A DNA stretch of 64,000 nucleotides from Chitinophagales bacterium. Its GTDB lineage: Bacteria; Bacteroidota; Bacteroidia; Chitinophagales; JADIYW01. The notes beneath the pieces were generated by a model. That model made no database searches, was not told the origin of the DNA, and worked only from the letters and a program-made list of their open reading frames with translations. Of the stretch, positions 53,901-62,973 are shown piece by piece. Position 1 is the stretch's first letter, and every line of letters begins with the position of its first letter. Position numbers and translations under genes: made by a program. The stretch is taken from positions 62,001 to 126,000 of the forward strand of contig JAMLHJ010000007.1 in NCBI GenBank assembly GCA_023957245.1, given 5' to 3'.

Positions 53901-55484
53901 TATGATGTGTCGTTAATCCTTGAAGACTATAGAGGTTGTATTGATACTATTACAAAAGAAAAATTTATTAACATAAGTGGTCCTTCTGGAAGATTCACAG
54001 TGAGTGATACTGCCGCTTGTGCACCTATAGAAGTTCAGATAAGTGCTAGTGTAAGAAATTCAATCGCTAACTTTTGGGATTTTGGAGATGGAGAAGGTCA
54101 GTATGATACCTTAGCGGTTTCAGATACAAAACATATTTATAAAAACCCTGGCGTATATCAACCAAGTGTAACGGTGGATGATGGTCAAGGGTGTATCGTT
54201 ACTGTGAATGGACCTAAAGTCAGGGTAGGAGGGCCAGATGCCAAGATTAATGCATCAGCTTTAATAGTTTGTAATGGTGAAGAATTGTTTTTTTCAGACA
54301 CTTCAATCTATGAACAACACTCTCCATTAATTGATAGAAATTGGCAATTCTCGGATGGCTTTACTTCTAAAGATAGTGCATTGAGTTATTACTTTTATTC
54401 TCAAGATTCTTCTAGTTCCAAAATATTTTTGACAGTAACAGATTCATTGGGATGTAGTGATAGAGATTCTGTGAAAATTAGAATTTTTAGTAAAGCACCT
54501 TTGGAAGTTCAAGATAAGTATGTGATTTGCAAAGGAGATACCATTCAGTTGAATGCTTCTGGTGTTCACTATTACGAATGGGGAAAAACAGGGACACTTG
54601 ATAAATTAAATATTAGTAATCCTAAAGCATTTCCTTTACAATCGACAGATTATTATATAAAAGGATTTGTTAGCCCTACCTGCTATACAGATACTATAGT
54701 AAGAGTCGAAGTGAAAAATTCAATTATTGGCGATGCTGGTCCAGATACAGTTATTTGTAAAGGTCAAGAAGTGGAATTGTTTGTCAATCACGATACAATT
54801 CATTCTGGGCAGTTTACTTATAATTGGTTTGTAGATGGGGTGAGAATAGATACTCTTCAACGAGTGCATGTGACTCCTCAAGATAATGTGGTTTATATGG
54901 TTCAGGTGAAAAATGGGTCTTGTAAAGAGTTGAATATTCCAGTTTATGTTGAGGTGAGAGATATACCTTCTTTGAACGTTGTGGGAGATATGGATATCTT
55001 GAAAGGGCAGACAGTATTGTTAGAAGCATATTCAGATGAAGGAGTTACTTATTCTTGGTCTCCTAGCGATTATTTGAGTTGTACTGATTGTCCATTCCCT
55101 TCTGCTAAACCCGTAGCTACAACTACTTATACTGTTACTGCTACTGATGCATTTGGATGTAAAGTGTCAGAAGATATTCAAGTCAATGTTCATACTGCCT
55201 GTGATGGCAGTCTGATTCAGATACAAAATGTATTTACTCCAAATAATGATGGCATTAATGATTTCTTTTCACTTAAAAACAATAATTTTATCCAATTGGA
55301 ACGTATAAGAATATATTCAAGGTCTGGAGAGATGGTTTTTGAATCAAGAAATGTTGATGATATATGGGATGGTAGTGTGAATGGTACGCCTCTCAATACT
55401 GGAGTTTATGTTTATTATTTGGAAGGAAGATGTAATAATGGTGAATCTATCTTATTAAATGGAAATATAACCTTGCTGAGATAA
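50922..55484 (+). CDS. Giant PKD-repeat surface protein with T9SS type B C-terminal domain (paralog 2)
   Basis: The 1520-residue protein has a GTG start (50922); no ATG exists near the signal peptide, which is LKKIIIGIVFAFSINTVLA (to about residue 33). A TTG at codon 15 is an alternative. About 14 PKD-like repeats run through the protein with WDFGNG/WDFGDG turns and paired Cys. Modules and spacing match paralog 1 throughout, for example YDFDGFPTTKICPELLTNF with YDFDAYPRFKTCPELSSNF. The C-terminal domain (NVFTPNNDGINDFF to GNITLLR) is the T9SS type B signal. The stop overlaps the PorP/SprF start by one base. Confidence 0.92.
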   Translation: MFKLLNIDYFKYYYLKKIIIGIVFAFSINTVLAVDVNLSSTSGCTPYRVGANVVGIVPDSVLWDFGNGTTAKGLTVFNIYNESGTFTIKTRIFKNGVETIITKSVTANKSPIADFEFNPNIGCPPLDVHFKDKSTVGSSPIKEWTWDFGNGKSVKGTDKTPSITYINPSVRDITLVVEDQNGCKNTKVYPKAITVLPKPTVDFVINNANSCALPVLTTTSNKTTSSLPVTYVWDFGDGGTSTDIEPTHQYTKAGNFPVSLIATDENGCKDQKTVNNLIVDENFTVDIKFSDTVGCGSLTTHFEPVISSLYRSIKWTFDPALSVYMETQTIQGNTPGIYKVKIEAVSQFGCVASQERTLYIDNVPQVDFVASPLLGCNVPQTVKFTNQSTDADNYKWSFGNGGSSTDVHPSTTYTRLGDYFVRLTAYSTHGCSNEIVKSKYVSIAQPIAVIETSNDGGCIPFNTTFKVNCTNGFTVSNVKWDFGNGNTFNGISPPSQTYNSEGTYTVKAIVSFKEGCSGIALSHNIKVGSNTNYTASISSTSICPITPLTGQVNPIIGATYEWRIGTDTIFKSRTFSYKFLKSGSYPISVKVIVNGCSSVKSLGVVTVKETAADYSVISNCGGGIVNFRNNNYQGVTSTWDFGDGTIVQSNEGNISHKFKNFGTYQVKLSVSNAQISCSDVIVKEIVVSKTHTDGFTLPKAKGCSPLLVEYLAPAGANGNYWYFGDTLLTGPKFNYSFDKSGAYDLTLVSVKENCRDTLNFKNLIQAIKPDAGFEFDPIGGCAPITVNFKDTSSSVISNITKYQWDIGGFAQKTVKEFSYDFSVTAIVPITLMVEDNFGCKDTVKNNVVVAYPFADFYIPVESFCTGNAFKPVNLSSGVGLEYFWDFGDGSPISKDSIPSHYYQKEGVYDMSLIIIDANKCADSVFIKNAITISDIKYDFDGFPTTKICPELLTNFEIVPSNITYRNTIWDFGNGNISNDTARFPTNLYTQAGIYDVSLILEDYRGCIDTITKEKFINISGPSGRFTVSDTAACAPIEVQISASVRNSIANFWDFGDGEGQYDTLAVSDTKHIYKNPGVYQPSVTVDDGQGCIVTVNGPKVRVGGPDAKINASALIVCNGEELFFSDTSIYEQHSPLIDRNWQFSDGFTSKDSALSYYFYSQDSSSSKIFLTVTDSLGCSDRDSVKIRIFSKAPLEVQDKYVICKGDTIQLNASGVHYYEWGKTGTLDKLNISNPKAFPLQSTDYYIKGFVSPTCYTDTIVRVEVKNSIIGDAGPDTVICKGQEVELFVNHDTIHSGQFTYNWFVDGVRIDTLQRVHVTPQDNVVYMVQVKNGSCKELNIPVYVEVRDIPSLNVVGDMDILKGQTVLLEAYSDEGVTYSWSPSDYLSCTDCPFPSAKPVATTTYTVTATDAFGCKVSEDIQVNVHTACDGSLIQIQNVFTPNNDGINDFFSLKNNNFIQLERIRIYSRSGEMVFESRNVDDIWDGSVNGTPLNTGVYVYYLEGRCNNGESILLNGNITLLR

Positions 55485-56497
55485 TGAGAAAGATTTTTTT
55501 ATTGACACTCTTTTCATGTATGCTAGCATTTGTAACAAATGCCCAAGACATTAAGTTTTCACAATATTATTCTACACCTCATCTTTATAATCCTTCTTTT
55601 GCTGGGAATTTTAAAGGTGATGTAAGAGCGTCAGCAATATATAGAAGTCAATGGGTGGCTCCATTTAATGCATATAGAACAATTGGTGGAGGTGCCGATT
55701 TTAGCCTTGGCAAACAAAAATTTAAAGGTTCTGGATTTGGAGTGGGAATGCACTTTTTTAGTGATCAAGCAGGAGATTTAGATTTTAATACCAATCAATT
55801 GCTTATGAGTGCAGCATATACTCAGAAGTTAGGATTGAATATGTATAATTATTTATCTGCTGGATTTCAAGCTACAATAGCCAATCGTTCAATTAATATG
55901 TCCAATGCTATTTTTGAAAACCAATTGGGTAGTGGAAGTGGAGTTGAAAATATTGGAGTGGATAATTATTGGTTCTTTTCATTAGGTCTTGGTATGCTTT
56001 GGTATGCAGAACCTACAGATAAAGTCAATTTTTACATTGGAGGTAGTGCTTTAAATTTATTAAAACCCAATCAAAGTTTTTTTACTGATGGAAATGATGC
56101 TCTTTATGTTCGATATGTAGGACAAGCTGGGGTCAATTTTGATGTAAGTGATAGAATAGATTTCAATACAAGTACAATGTATCAAAGACAAGGCCCTTTT
56201 CAAGAGATGATGGTTGGATTATTGGGTAGATATGACTTCTCAAACCGTCAAGATCAAAATTTCATAATGGGTGTTGGTTTGTGGTATAGAGTACAAGATG
56301 CTTTAATTCCAACGTTTAGGGCTGAATATCAAGATTTTATATTGACTTTCTCTTATGATGTAAATCTTTCTACTTTAACCAAAGCAACAAGAGCCAACGG
56401 TGGACCAGAGATTTCATTGACTTATGCTGGTTTTTGGAATAGCAGCCGCAAAAAAAATAGTAATAAGAAAAATTATTTTGCTTGCCCTACTTTATAA
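55484..56497 (+). CDS. PorP/SprF-family type IX secretion outer-membrane protein
   Basis: The 337-residue protein has a signal peptide (MRKIFLLTLFSCMLAFVTNAQ) and the PorP/SprF N-terminus DIKFSQYYSTPHLYNPSFAGNFKGD. An alternating beta-strand series follows (RVQDALIPTFRAEYQDFILTFSYDVN is the terminal motif). The ATG shares a base with the TAA of the PKD paralog 2 gene (TAATG), so translation is coupled. In T9SS loci such proteins are the dedicated partner that anchors or exports the adjacent adhesin. The C-terminus (KNSNKKNYFACPTL) is longer and more basic than usual. Confidence 0.92.
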   Translation: MRKIFLLTLFSCMLAFVTNAQDIKFSQYYSTPHLYNPSFAGNFKGDVRASAIYRSQWVAPFNAYRTIGGGADFSLGKQKFKGSGFGVGMHFFSDQAGDLDFNTNQLLMSAAYTQKLGLNMYNYLSAGFQATIANRSINMSNAIFENQLGSGSGVENIGVDNYWFFSLGLGMLWYAEPTDKVNFYIGGSALNLLKPNQSFFTDGNDALYVRYVGQAGVNFDVSDRIDFNTSTMYQRQGPFQEMMVGLLGRYDFSNRQDQNFIMGVGLWYRVQDALIPTFRAEYQDFILTFSYDVNLSTLTKATRANGGPEISLTYAGFWNSSRKKNSNKKNYFACPTL

Positions 56498-56545
56498 TCT
56501 TATTCAAATAAAGAATTTTGAATACAGAATTTTTAGATGAAGATT

Positions 56546-57301
56546 TTATAGCTTTTCAAATTCTTTAAAGCTGTTGTCATTGTCAACTAAGAAATTCCAC
56601 ATCATTCTATAAATATCTTTTTTCATAGCATCCATATCTGGATATTTATCTGGAAATACTGGATCTAAATGTGTGACTTCTATTTTCCAAGGTCTAATTA
56701 AAATTGATTCTGTTCCGCTGAGGTTTCTTATATTGGTAAATACAACAGGCAAAACCGGAACATTTGTTTCTTTAGATAAAATAAACGCTCCGTTGTGAAA
56801 TTCCTTTAAAGGTTGAGGTGTTCTGTTTCTAGTTCCTTCTGGAAATATTATTAGAGAAATATTTTGTAAAAGTTCTTTTTTCATAATCTCTAAACTTTTC
56901 TTTCTAGCGGATTCATTTTTTCTATCTAAGGGAACACTAGCCATCGCAAATAATTGTCCTATAATTGGAATTTTCAATAGCTCTTTTTTAACCAATGGTT
57001 TGCCCGGAACTTGAATGCCATACGCTGAAGCTACTAGGTCTGCGAGGTTGTTATGATTGCAGATAGCAATATAATTTTGTTTTGGGTCAATAAGCTCAAC
57101 GCCTCTAATTTTATATCTAAATCCTACAAAAGCAGACCATGTAAGGAAAAGAATCTTATTAGTACGATACACCCATATTTGTTGATGAGCATAAGGAATG
57201 AATAATTTTATTATGAAATAGATAGGAAGAACTAATGCAAAAAGAATGAACATTATAACAATTGAATAAATACTGTAGGGAAATTTCCACCATTTTGACA
57301 T
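56546..57301 (-). CDS. 1-acyl-glycerol-3-phosphate acyltransferase-like (PlsC family)
   Basis: The 251-residue protein has a hydrophobic N-terminal segment (about 8-35) and the acyltransferase block ICNHNNLADLV (near residue 80), a variant of the NHxxxxD motif with Asn-His before Asn-Asn-Leu-Ala-Asp. FPEGTRNR near 155 is the second signature, and PVLPVVF is the third block. It adds an acyl chain to a lysophospholipid or related acceptor. It is divergent from thrA, with about 100 bases between starts. Length is normal. Confidence 0.9.
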   Translation of the reverse strand: MSKWWKFPYSIYSIVIMFILFALVLPIYFIIKLFIPYAHQQIWVYRTNKILFLTWSAFVGFRYKIRGVELIDPKQNYIAICNHNNLADLVASAYGIQVPGKPLVKKELLKIPIIGQLFAMASVPLDRKNESARKKSLEIMKKELLQNISLIIFPEGTRNRTPQPLKEFHNGAFILSKETNVPVLPVVFTNIRNLSGTESILIRPWKIEVTHLDPVFPDKYPDMDAMKKDIYRMMWNFLVDNDNSFKEFEKL

Positions 57302-57371
57302 GTTACATTAAATTATATGCGACTAATATACATATTCTCTTTCTTCTTTCCTTTTTTAACGATGCTTTATC

Positions 57372-57379
57372 TATTTTTG
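57372..57379 (+). promoter_or_regulatory. Candidate -7 box of thrA
   Basis: TATTTTTG, followed by C, matches TAnnTTTG and is 27 bases before the ATG at 57406. This argues for the shorter start over an upstream in-frame Met at 57262. No clear -33 TTG. Confidence 0.45.
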
Positions 57380-57405
57380 CAAATTCAATAAAGAACATCT
57401 TTTGT

Positions 57406-59868
57406 ATGTTGGTGATGAAATTTGGTGGCTCATCTGTAGCCAATCCTGAGAGGATAAAAAATGTGATCGAAATTGTTCGTGGACGTAAAGAACAATACGA
57501 TAAGGTGGTAGTTGTTTGCTCTGCTTTTAGAGGGGTGACGGATATGCTGATTAATATTGGCAGATTGGCAGAAGCAAAAAATCTGAAATATAAAGAGCTA
57601 CTTGAAGATCTTAAAAAACGACATTTAGATATTGCACACGATGTTATTATTACTGATGATAAAGCTGTTTTAATTGCGGAAATTGAAGAAGGTCTGCATG
57701 ATATAGAAAGAATATTGGAAGGAATATGTCTTTTGGGAGAATGTTCTGATAAGTCTTTAGCAAGATTATCTTCTTTTGGAGAGAGAATATCTTGTTTTAT
57801 TATTTCTGCAGCGTTGAAAAGTTCAGGTATTCCTTCTATGTATGTCAATGCTACTCAAATAGTGAAAACAGAGCAAAATAGCTATCTAGGTGCAAAAGTA
57901 AATTACAATACTACTAATAAAAATATTGTTGAACTAATAGATCATTTAAATGCAGTCCCTGTGGTTACAGGATTTATTGCTTCAAATAGCAAAGGTGAAA
58001 TTACAACGCTAGGTCGTGGTGGTTCAGATTTTACTGCTTCAATACTAGGTGCAGCTTTGAAAGCAAAAATGATTGAAATATGGACAGATGTGGATGGAGC
58101 ATTGACTGCCAATCCAAATATTGTTGAACAAGCTGTTACAATTCCCGAGTTGAGTTACAAAGAAGCAATGGAACTTTCACACTTTGGAGCTAAAGTTATT
58201 TATCCACCTACAATTCTACCTGCATTAGTTAAAAAGATTCCTTTAGCAATAAAAAATTCTTTTAGACCGGAGCATCCAGGAACATTAATTGTCGAAAAAG
58301 CTAAAGTAGGAGATAATCCTATTAAAGGAATTTCTTCAATTTCTGAAATCGCCTTGATGAGATTGGAAGGTAGTGGTATGTTTGGTGTAGTGGGTACTGC
58401 AGCAAGATTATTTGGTGCTCTTTCAAGAGTGTCTGTCAATATTATATTTTTGACTCAAGGTTCTTCTGAGCATTCTATATGTTTTGGTGTTGCCCCTGAC
58501 GAAGTCGGCGTAGCAGCAACAGCAGTTGAACAAGAATTTAGATACGAAATTCAAAATAAATATATTCATCCTATTGTTGCTGAACGTGACAAATCTGTTA
58601 TCGCTGTAGTAGGTGAGAATATGATGAATGTTCCAGGTGTTGCTGGTAGATTGTTTAAGGCATTAGGGAAAAATGGTATTAATGTCAAAGCGATTGCTCA
58701 AGGCTCTTCAGAATTGAATATCACTACTGTTATTGATAGAAAGGATGAAGCAAAAGCTTTGAATGCATTACACGAAATTTTCTTTAATGAAGATTTACAT
58801 TCAGTGAATTTATTTCTTGTCGGTCCAACTGGCTTGATTGGTAGTACATTGTTACAACAAATTTATTCTCAGAAAGAATTGTTGAAAAAACAAATGGGAA
58901 TGGAGATTAACGTAATGGGTCTTGTGAACTCTAAAAATGCTTTAATTGACACCAATGGTATTGATTTGACAAACTGGAAGAATGCATTGAGTGCAAGTAA
59001 AGATAAAGCGAGTTTATCTAAATTTGTTGAGGATATCATTCAATTGAATTTTGCAAATAGTGTATTTGTAGATTGTTCAGCAAGTAAAGAAGTGACTACT
59101 TTTTATGAAAAATTGCTGAGTAAGAGTATTTCAATTGTTACTCCAAATAAAATTGCCAATACTTTATCTCTCAAAAAGTACAATGGACTTAGAGAAATAG
59201 CTAGAAAGCGTAATTCTAAATTTTTATACGAAACGAATGTAGGTGCCGGACTGCCAGTTATTAATACTTTGAATAATCTTTTAAAAAGCGGAGACCATAT
59301 CATTAAGATTGAAGCTGTATTATCAGGTACATTGTCTTACATCTTTAATAATTTTAAAGCTAATGCCCAATTTAGTGAAGTGGTATTGAAAGCTAAGCAA
59401 GAGGGTTATACTGAGCCAGATCCAAGAGACGATTTAAGTGGATTGGATGTTGCAAGAAAAGCATTGATATTAAGCAGAGAACTTGGAGTAGATATGGAGT
59501 TGGAAGATATTTCTGTAGAAAATTTAGTACCTGAAAGTTTAAGAAATGTATCTGTATCTGAGTTCTTAGAAAGAATATCAGAGGCAGATAAAGATTATGA
59601 GTCTTTAAAGAAATCTGCTGAAGCTGAAGGTAAAGTGCTGAGATATATGGCAGTCATCGAGAATGGAAATGTACAGATTGTTTTAAAACCTGTAGATGCT
59701 AGCCATCCATTTTATAATTTGAGTGGAAGTGATAATATGATTGTTTTTACTTCTGAACGATATAAGAAAAATCCTTTAGTTGTCAAAGGCCCTGGAGCAG
59801 GAGCAGAGGTGACCGCAGCAGGAGTATTTGCAGAAATTATTACGATAGGAAACTATATGGCTAACTAA
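57406..59868 (+). CDS. thrA: Bifunctional aspartate kinase / homoserine dehydrogenase
   Basis: Starting at 57406 (MLVMKFGGSSVANPERI) gives 820 residues, the usual length. An aspartokinase domain comes first (KFGGSSV near residue 4-10; GRGGSDFTASILGAALKA). ACT-type regulatory domains lie near 305-460. The homoserine dehydrogenase domain is in the second half (LVGPTGLIGSTLLQQI, VTPNKIANTL, GAGLPVINTL, FKAN, YTEPDPRDDLSGLDVARK). It catalyses the first and third steps from aspartate to threonine and methionine. thrB follows after 18 bases; thrC is not in the window. Confidence 0.95.
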   Translation: MLVMKFGGSSVANPERIKNVIEIVRGRKEQYDKVVVVCSAFRGVTDMLINIGRLAEAKNLKYKELLEDLKKRHLDIAHDVIITDDKAVLIAEIEEGLHDIERILEGICLLGECSDKSLARLSSFGERISCFIISAALKSSGIPSMYVNATQIVKTEQNSYLGAKVNYNTTNKNIVELIDHLNAVPVVTGFIASNSKGEITTLGRGGSDFTASILGAALKAKMIEIWTDVDGALTANPNIVEQAVTIPELSYKEAMELSHFGAKVIYPPTILPALVKKIPLAIKNSFRPEHPGTLIVEKAKVGDNPIKGISSISEIALMRLEGSGMFGVVGTAARLFGALSRVSVNIIFLTQGSSEHSICFGVAPDEVGVAATAVEQEFRYEIQNKYIHPIVAERDKSVIAVVGENMMNVPGVAGRLFKALGKNGINVKAIAQGSSELNITTVIDRKDEAKALNALHEIFFNEDLHSVNLFLVGPTGLIGSTLLQQIYSQKELLKKQMGMEINVMGLVNSKNALIDTNGIDLTNWKNALSASKDKASLSKFVEDIIQLNFANSVFVDCSASKEVTTFYEKLLSKSISIVTPNKIANTLSLKKYNGLREIARKRNSKFLYETNVGAGLPVINTLNNLLKSGDHIIKIEAVLSGTLSYIFNNFKANAQFSEVVLKAKQEGYTEPDPRDDLSGLDVARKALILSRELGVDMELEDISVENLVPESLRNVSVSEFLERISEADKDYESLKKSAEAEGKVLRYMAVIENGNVQIVLKPVDASHPFYNLSGSDNMIVFTSERYKKNPLVVKGPGAGAEVTAAGVFAEIITIGNYMAN

Positions 59869-59886
59869 GTTTTTTTGAAAGATAGA

Positions 59887-60834
59887 ATGAAACCAGGAGA
59901 TAGAATAAAGGTATTTGCACCTGCTACAGTAGCTAATGTAGCTTGTGGATATGATATACTAGGATTTGCAATTGAAAGACCAGGTGATGAATTGGTCATG
60001 GAATTGACGGCTGAAAAAGGGGTTGTTATTGTTGATATTGAAGGAGATGGTGGCGTGCTTCCTAGAAATCCATTGAAAAATTCTGCTACAGTTGCTATTT
60101 TAGATTACCTGAACTATATCAATGCAGATTTTGGTTGTAAGGTTTGGATTAAGAAAATGATGCCTTCTGGTAGTGGATTGGGAAGTAGTGCTGCAAGTGC
60201 AGTAGCTGGTGTCTATGCTATCAATATGCTTTGCAATGAAAAATTGACAAAGTTTGAAATGCTTCCATTCTTATTGAATGCTGAAAAGGCTGCATGTGAT
60301 GCTGCTATTGCTGATAATGTTGCCTCGTCATTATTTGGAGGCTTTATTCTGGTGCGTAGTTATGAACCTTTGGATATAATTCAGATTCCTGTGCCAGATG
60401 AACTTTGGTGTGCAGTCATTAATCCAGATGTTATTGTATTGACTAAAGAAGCGAGAGAGATTTTACCGAAAGAAATACCTCTTTCAATCTCTTTAAGGCA
60501 AAGTGCCAATGTAGGGGGATTGATGGTCGGTTTATTGAGAGGTGATTATGATTTGATAGGACGATCTTTAGTAGATTATATTGCAGAACCTCATAGAAGC
60601 CAATTGATTCCAGGGTTTTATGATATGAAAAATGCTGCTATCGCTGCTGGTGCATTGGGAAGTAGTATTAGTGGTTCAGGTCCATCAGTTTTTGCATTGT
60701 GTAAAGGCAAAGAAATAGCTGAGAATGTTGGTGTTGCTATGAAGAAAGTAATGGATGGACTCAATATTGGAGCAGAAGTATATGTAAGCAAAGTGAACCA
60801 TACAGGTCCAAAAGTTTTGCCTTTTGTAGATTAG
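59887..60834 (+). CDS. thrB: Homoserine kinase
   Basis: This GHMP-family kinase phosphorylates homoserine. The ATG at 59887 (MKPGDRIKVFAPATVANVACGYDILGFA-type start) gives 315 residues; a TTG four codons upstream is possible. The GHMP ATP-binding block MPSGSGLGSSAASAVAGV lies near residue 90-108, and ALGSSISGSGPSVFALCK is the third motif. It follows thrA by 18 bases on the same strand. It is convergent with dnaB (40 bases). thrC is not visible, so threonine synthase must be encoded elsewhere. Confidence 0.94.
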   Translation: MKPGDRIKVFAPATVANVACGYDILGFAIERPGDELVMELTAEKGVVIVDIEGDGGVLPRNPLKNSATVAILDYLNYINADFGCKVWIKKMMPSGSGLGSSAASAVAGVYAINMLCNEKLTKFEMLPFLLNAEKAACDAAIADNVASSLFGGFILVRSYEPLDIIQIPVPDELWCAVINPDVIVLTKEAREILPKEIPLSISLRQSANVGGLMVGLLRGDYDLIGRSLVDYIAEPHRSQLIPGFYDMKNAAIAAGALGSSISGSGPSVFALCKGKEIAENVGVAMKKVMDGLNIGAEVYVSKVNHTGPKVLPFVD

Positions 60835-60873
60835 TTATTTAGGAGAAATGATATTTTAAAAGTGGAGGATGAG

Positions 60874-62409
60874 TTAAAATAGATCATCCCCATTTGCTTC
60901 TTTATCATTTGGCATACTATCCATTTTGGATTGTACCGTGATATATCCTTCTTGAGAATTGTTGGAATGTTTATGTGATGAACCATGATGGATTGACATT
61001 GGATTCCAATCTTTGAACTTAGTGAATTCATTGATAAACTTCAATTTGACAGTTCCGATTGAACCATGTCTATGCTTCAGTACAATAACTTCCGCCATGC
61101 TTTTAGTAGATTCGCCAGTTGAATCGACTTCTAAACCATAATATTCAGGACGATACAATGCTAATACCATGTCCGCATCTTGCTCTATTGCTCCAGATTC
61201 TCTCAAATCGGACAATTGAGGTCTTTTATCTCCAGTACGAGTCTCTACAGCACGGCTTAATTGAGAAAGAGCAATTACTGGAATGTTGAGTTCTTTTGCT
61301 ATTCCTTTTAATGCTCTTGAAATTGCACTGATTTCTTGTTCACGTGTACTTCCTTTTCCCTCAGATGTGCCACTCATCAATTGTAAATAGTCTATCATGA
61401 CCATTTGAATATCGTGAGTACTTTTTAATCTTCTACATTGTGCTCTGAATTCAAATATGTTTAATCCAGGAGTATCATTTATGAATATAGGAGCTCTTGA
61501 AAGTCTTTCTACTTTTTTACTCATTTCTGCCCATTCATAATCATTGAGTTTCCCATGGTGGATTTTTTCTGCCTCTATCTCAACTTCAGACGAAATAATC
61601 CTTTTCACTAATTGGGTAGCATTCATCTCTAAAGAGAAAATAGCAACAGCCATATTGTGATCTACAGCGGCAGTACGTGCCATATTTAAAACGAAAGCAG
61701 TTTTACCCATAGCAGGTCGTGCTGCCACAATAATCAAATCTGACCTCTGCCAACCTGAAGTCATGCTATCAAGATTTGTAAATCCAGAAGGAACTCCCGT
61801 AAGTCCATCTGGTTTGTTTCTGATAGAGTCAATTTCTTTCAGTGTGTCTGCCAAAAGATTTTCCATTGAAAGAGAACCTCTTTTAAGATTTTGTTCTGCT
61901 ACTGAAAAGATATCTTTTTCTGCTTTATCCAATAAAACTAATACGTCAGTTGTGTCTTCGTATGCATCTTTAATAATAGTATTGGAAATTTCTATCAACT
62001 TACGTTGGATATATTTTTGAATGACAATTCTAGAATGGTATTCAATGTTTGCAGAAGATGCAACTTTATTGGTCAATTCAGAAAGATAATATGCGCCACC
62101 TACAACTTCCAAGCTTCCATTCTTTCTCAGTTGTTGAGCTACGGTCAATAAATCGACTGGTTTTGATGCTTCAAATAATTCTTTGATAGCATTGAAAATT
62201 GTACGATGTGCATCAACATAAAAAATTTCTGGTTTGATGATATCTATTACTTCATTGAGTGCCTCTTTATCTATCAGCAATGCTCCGATGACAGCTTCTT
62301 CCAAATCACGAGCTTGAGGAGGGATTTTTCCAAACATTATTGAAGAAAAATCTTGCGCGATTGTCTTTGTCGCACTTAAACCTTTTTTAGCATATTGTGA
62401 AGTATCCAT
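60874..62409 (-). CDS. dnaB: Replicative DNA helicase
   Basis: The 511-residue hexameric helicase unwinds DNA at replication forks. The N-terminal domain (about 30-135) has QARDLEEAVIGALLIDKEALNEV. The RecA-like motor has Walker A ARPAMGKTAF (near residue 235), Walker B MVMIDYLQLM and the R-finger block LSQLSRAVETR. The C-terminal tail (NGDDLF) is acidic and probably used for protein contacts. No intein or insertion is visible. It is convergent with thrB. On the minus strand, TATCTTTA (near-match to TAnnTTTG) stands upstream of the start. Confidence 0.95.
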   Translation of the reverse strand: MDTSQYAKKGLSATKTIAQDFSSIMFGKIPPQARDLEEAVIGALLIDKEALNEVIDIIKPEIFYVDAHRTIFNAIKELFEASKPVDLLTVAQQLRKNGSLEVVGGAYYLSELTNKVASSANIEYHSRIVIQKYIQRKLIEISNTIIKDAYEDTTDVLVLLDKAEKDIFSVAEQNLKRGSLSMENLLADTLKEIDSIRNKPDGLTGVPSGFTNLDSMTSGWQRSDLIIVAARPAMGKTAFVLNMARTAAVDHNMAVAIFSLEMNATQLVKRIISSEVEIEAEKIHHGKLNDYEWAEMSKKVERLSRAPIFINDTPGLNIFEFRAQCRRLKSTHDIQMVMIDYLQLMSGTSEGKGSTREQEISAISRALKGIAKELNIPVIALSQLSRAVETRTGDKRPQLSDLRESGAIEQDADMVLALYRPEYYGLEVDSTGESTKSMAEVIVLKHRHGSIGTVKLKFINEFTKFKDWNPMSIHHGSSHKHSNNSQEGYITVQSKMDSMPNDKEANGDDLF

Positions 62410-62973
62410 TGTCGTGTTCTGTAAATATGAAGAGATGATAAAGATACGGGCTTTATTTCTTCTTTTTTCAATAAGAAGTTTACATTGAAGTGTTGATAAG
62501 ACAGATAATGATTTGTGTCTTTTTGTATAATATTGATTGTTTGAATTTTATAATTCTTTTCTCTTGCAAAGTTTTTTTAAGGTATTTTTTTGTGTTGACA
62601 AAGCCAAGTTTTTATGTTGGTAATATGAAAAATCTGTTTATAAGTTGGTAGTTTTTACTTTATAACTTGTTGGTAAATCCTTATAAAATAATTGAAACTA
62701 TGTGGATAAAGTTGATATCAGTGAATGAATTACTTTGAATTTGTGTGAAAAATCAACTGATAATCACGTTGTTATAGGTTTGAGTTTTAAATTGAGCTAT
62801 TTCTGAAATTCATATTCTCGATTCAATATCGTTTAGATGAGAGAATATATTGTATTAGATTCTTACAGAATGAAAGCGATATTGTCATGCAGGGCTTGCG
62901 AAGCATCTATAGAACAATGTAGCTAAAGAGACGACCCAAGATGAATTCATGGAAGTCATATAGATAGAATTAC
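62410..62973. other. Intergenic AT-rich region upstream of dnaB
   Basis: No gene is supported. A run near 62883-62908 (TGTCATGCAGGG and GCGAAGCATCT) resembles a widespread dispersed bacterial intergenic sequence. One DnaA-box-like TGTGGATAA is at 62701-62709 but has little weight alone. Confidence 0.45.

Noticed and set aside
57262-57405. 48-codon extension of thrA
   Set aside because: It overlaps the start of the divergent acyltransferase gene and spans a promoter-like box; KFGGSSV normally begins within a few residues of the start.
62701-62709. A perfect DnaA-box-like TGTGGATAA upstream of dnaB, with near matches at 62491 and 62593
   Set aside because: About one such 9-mer is expected by chance in an AT-rich window of this size; no cluster that would mark an origin was seen.
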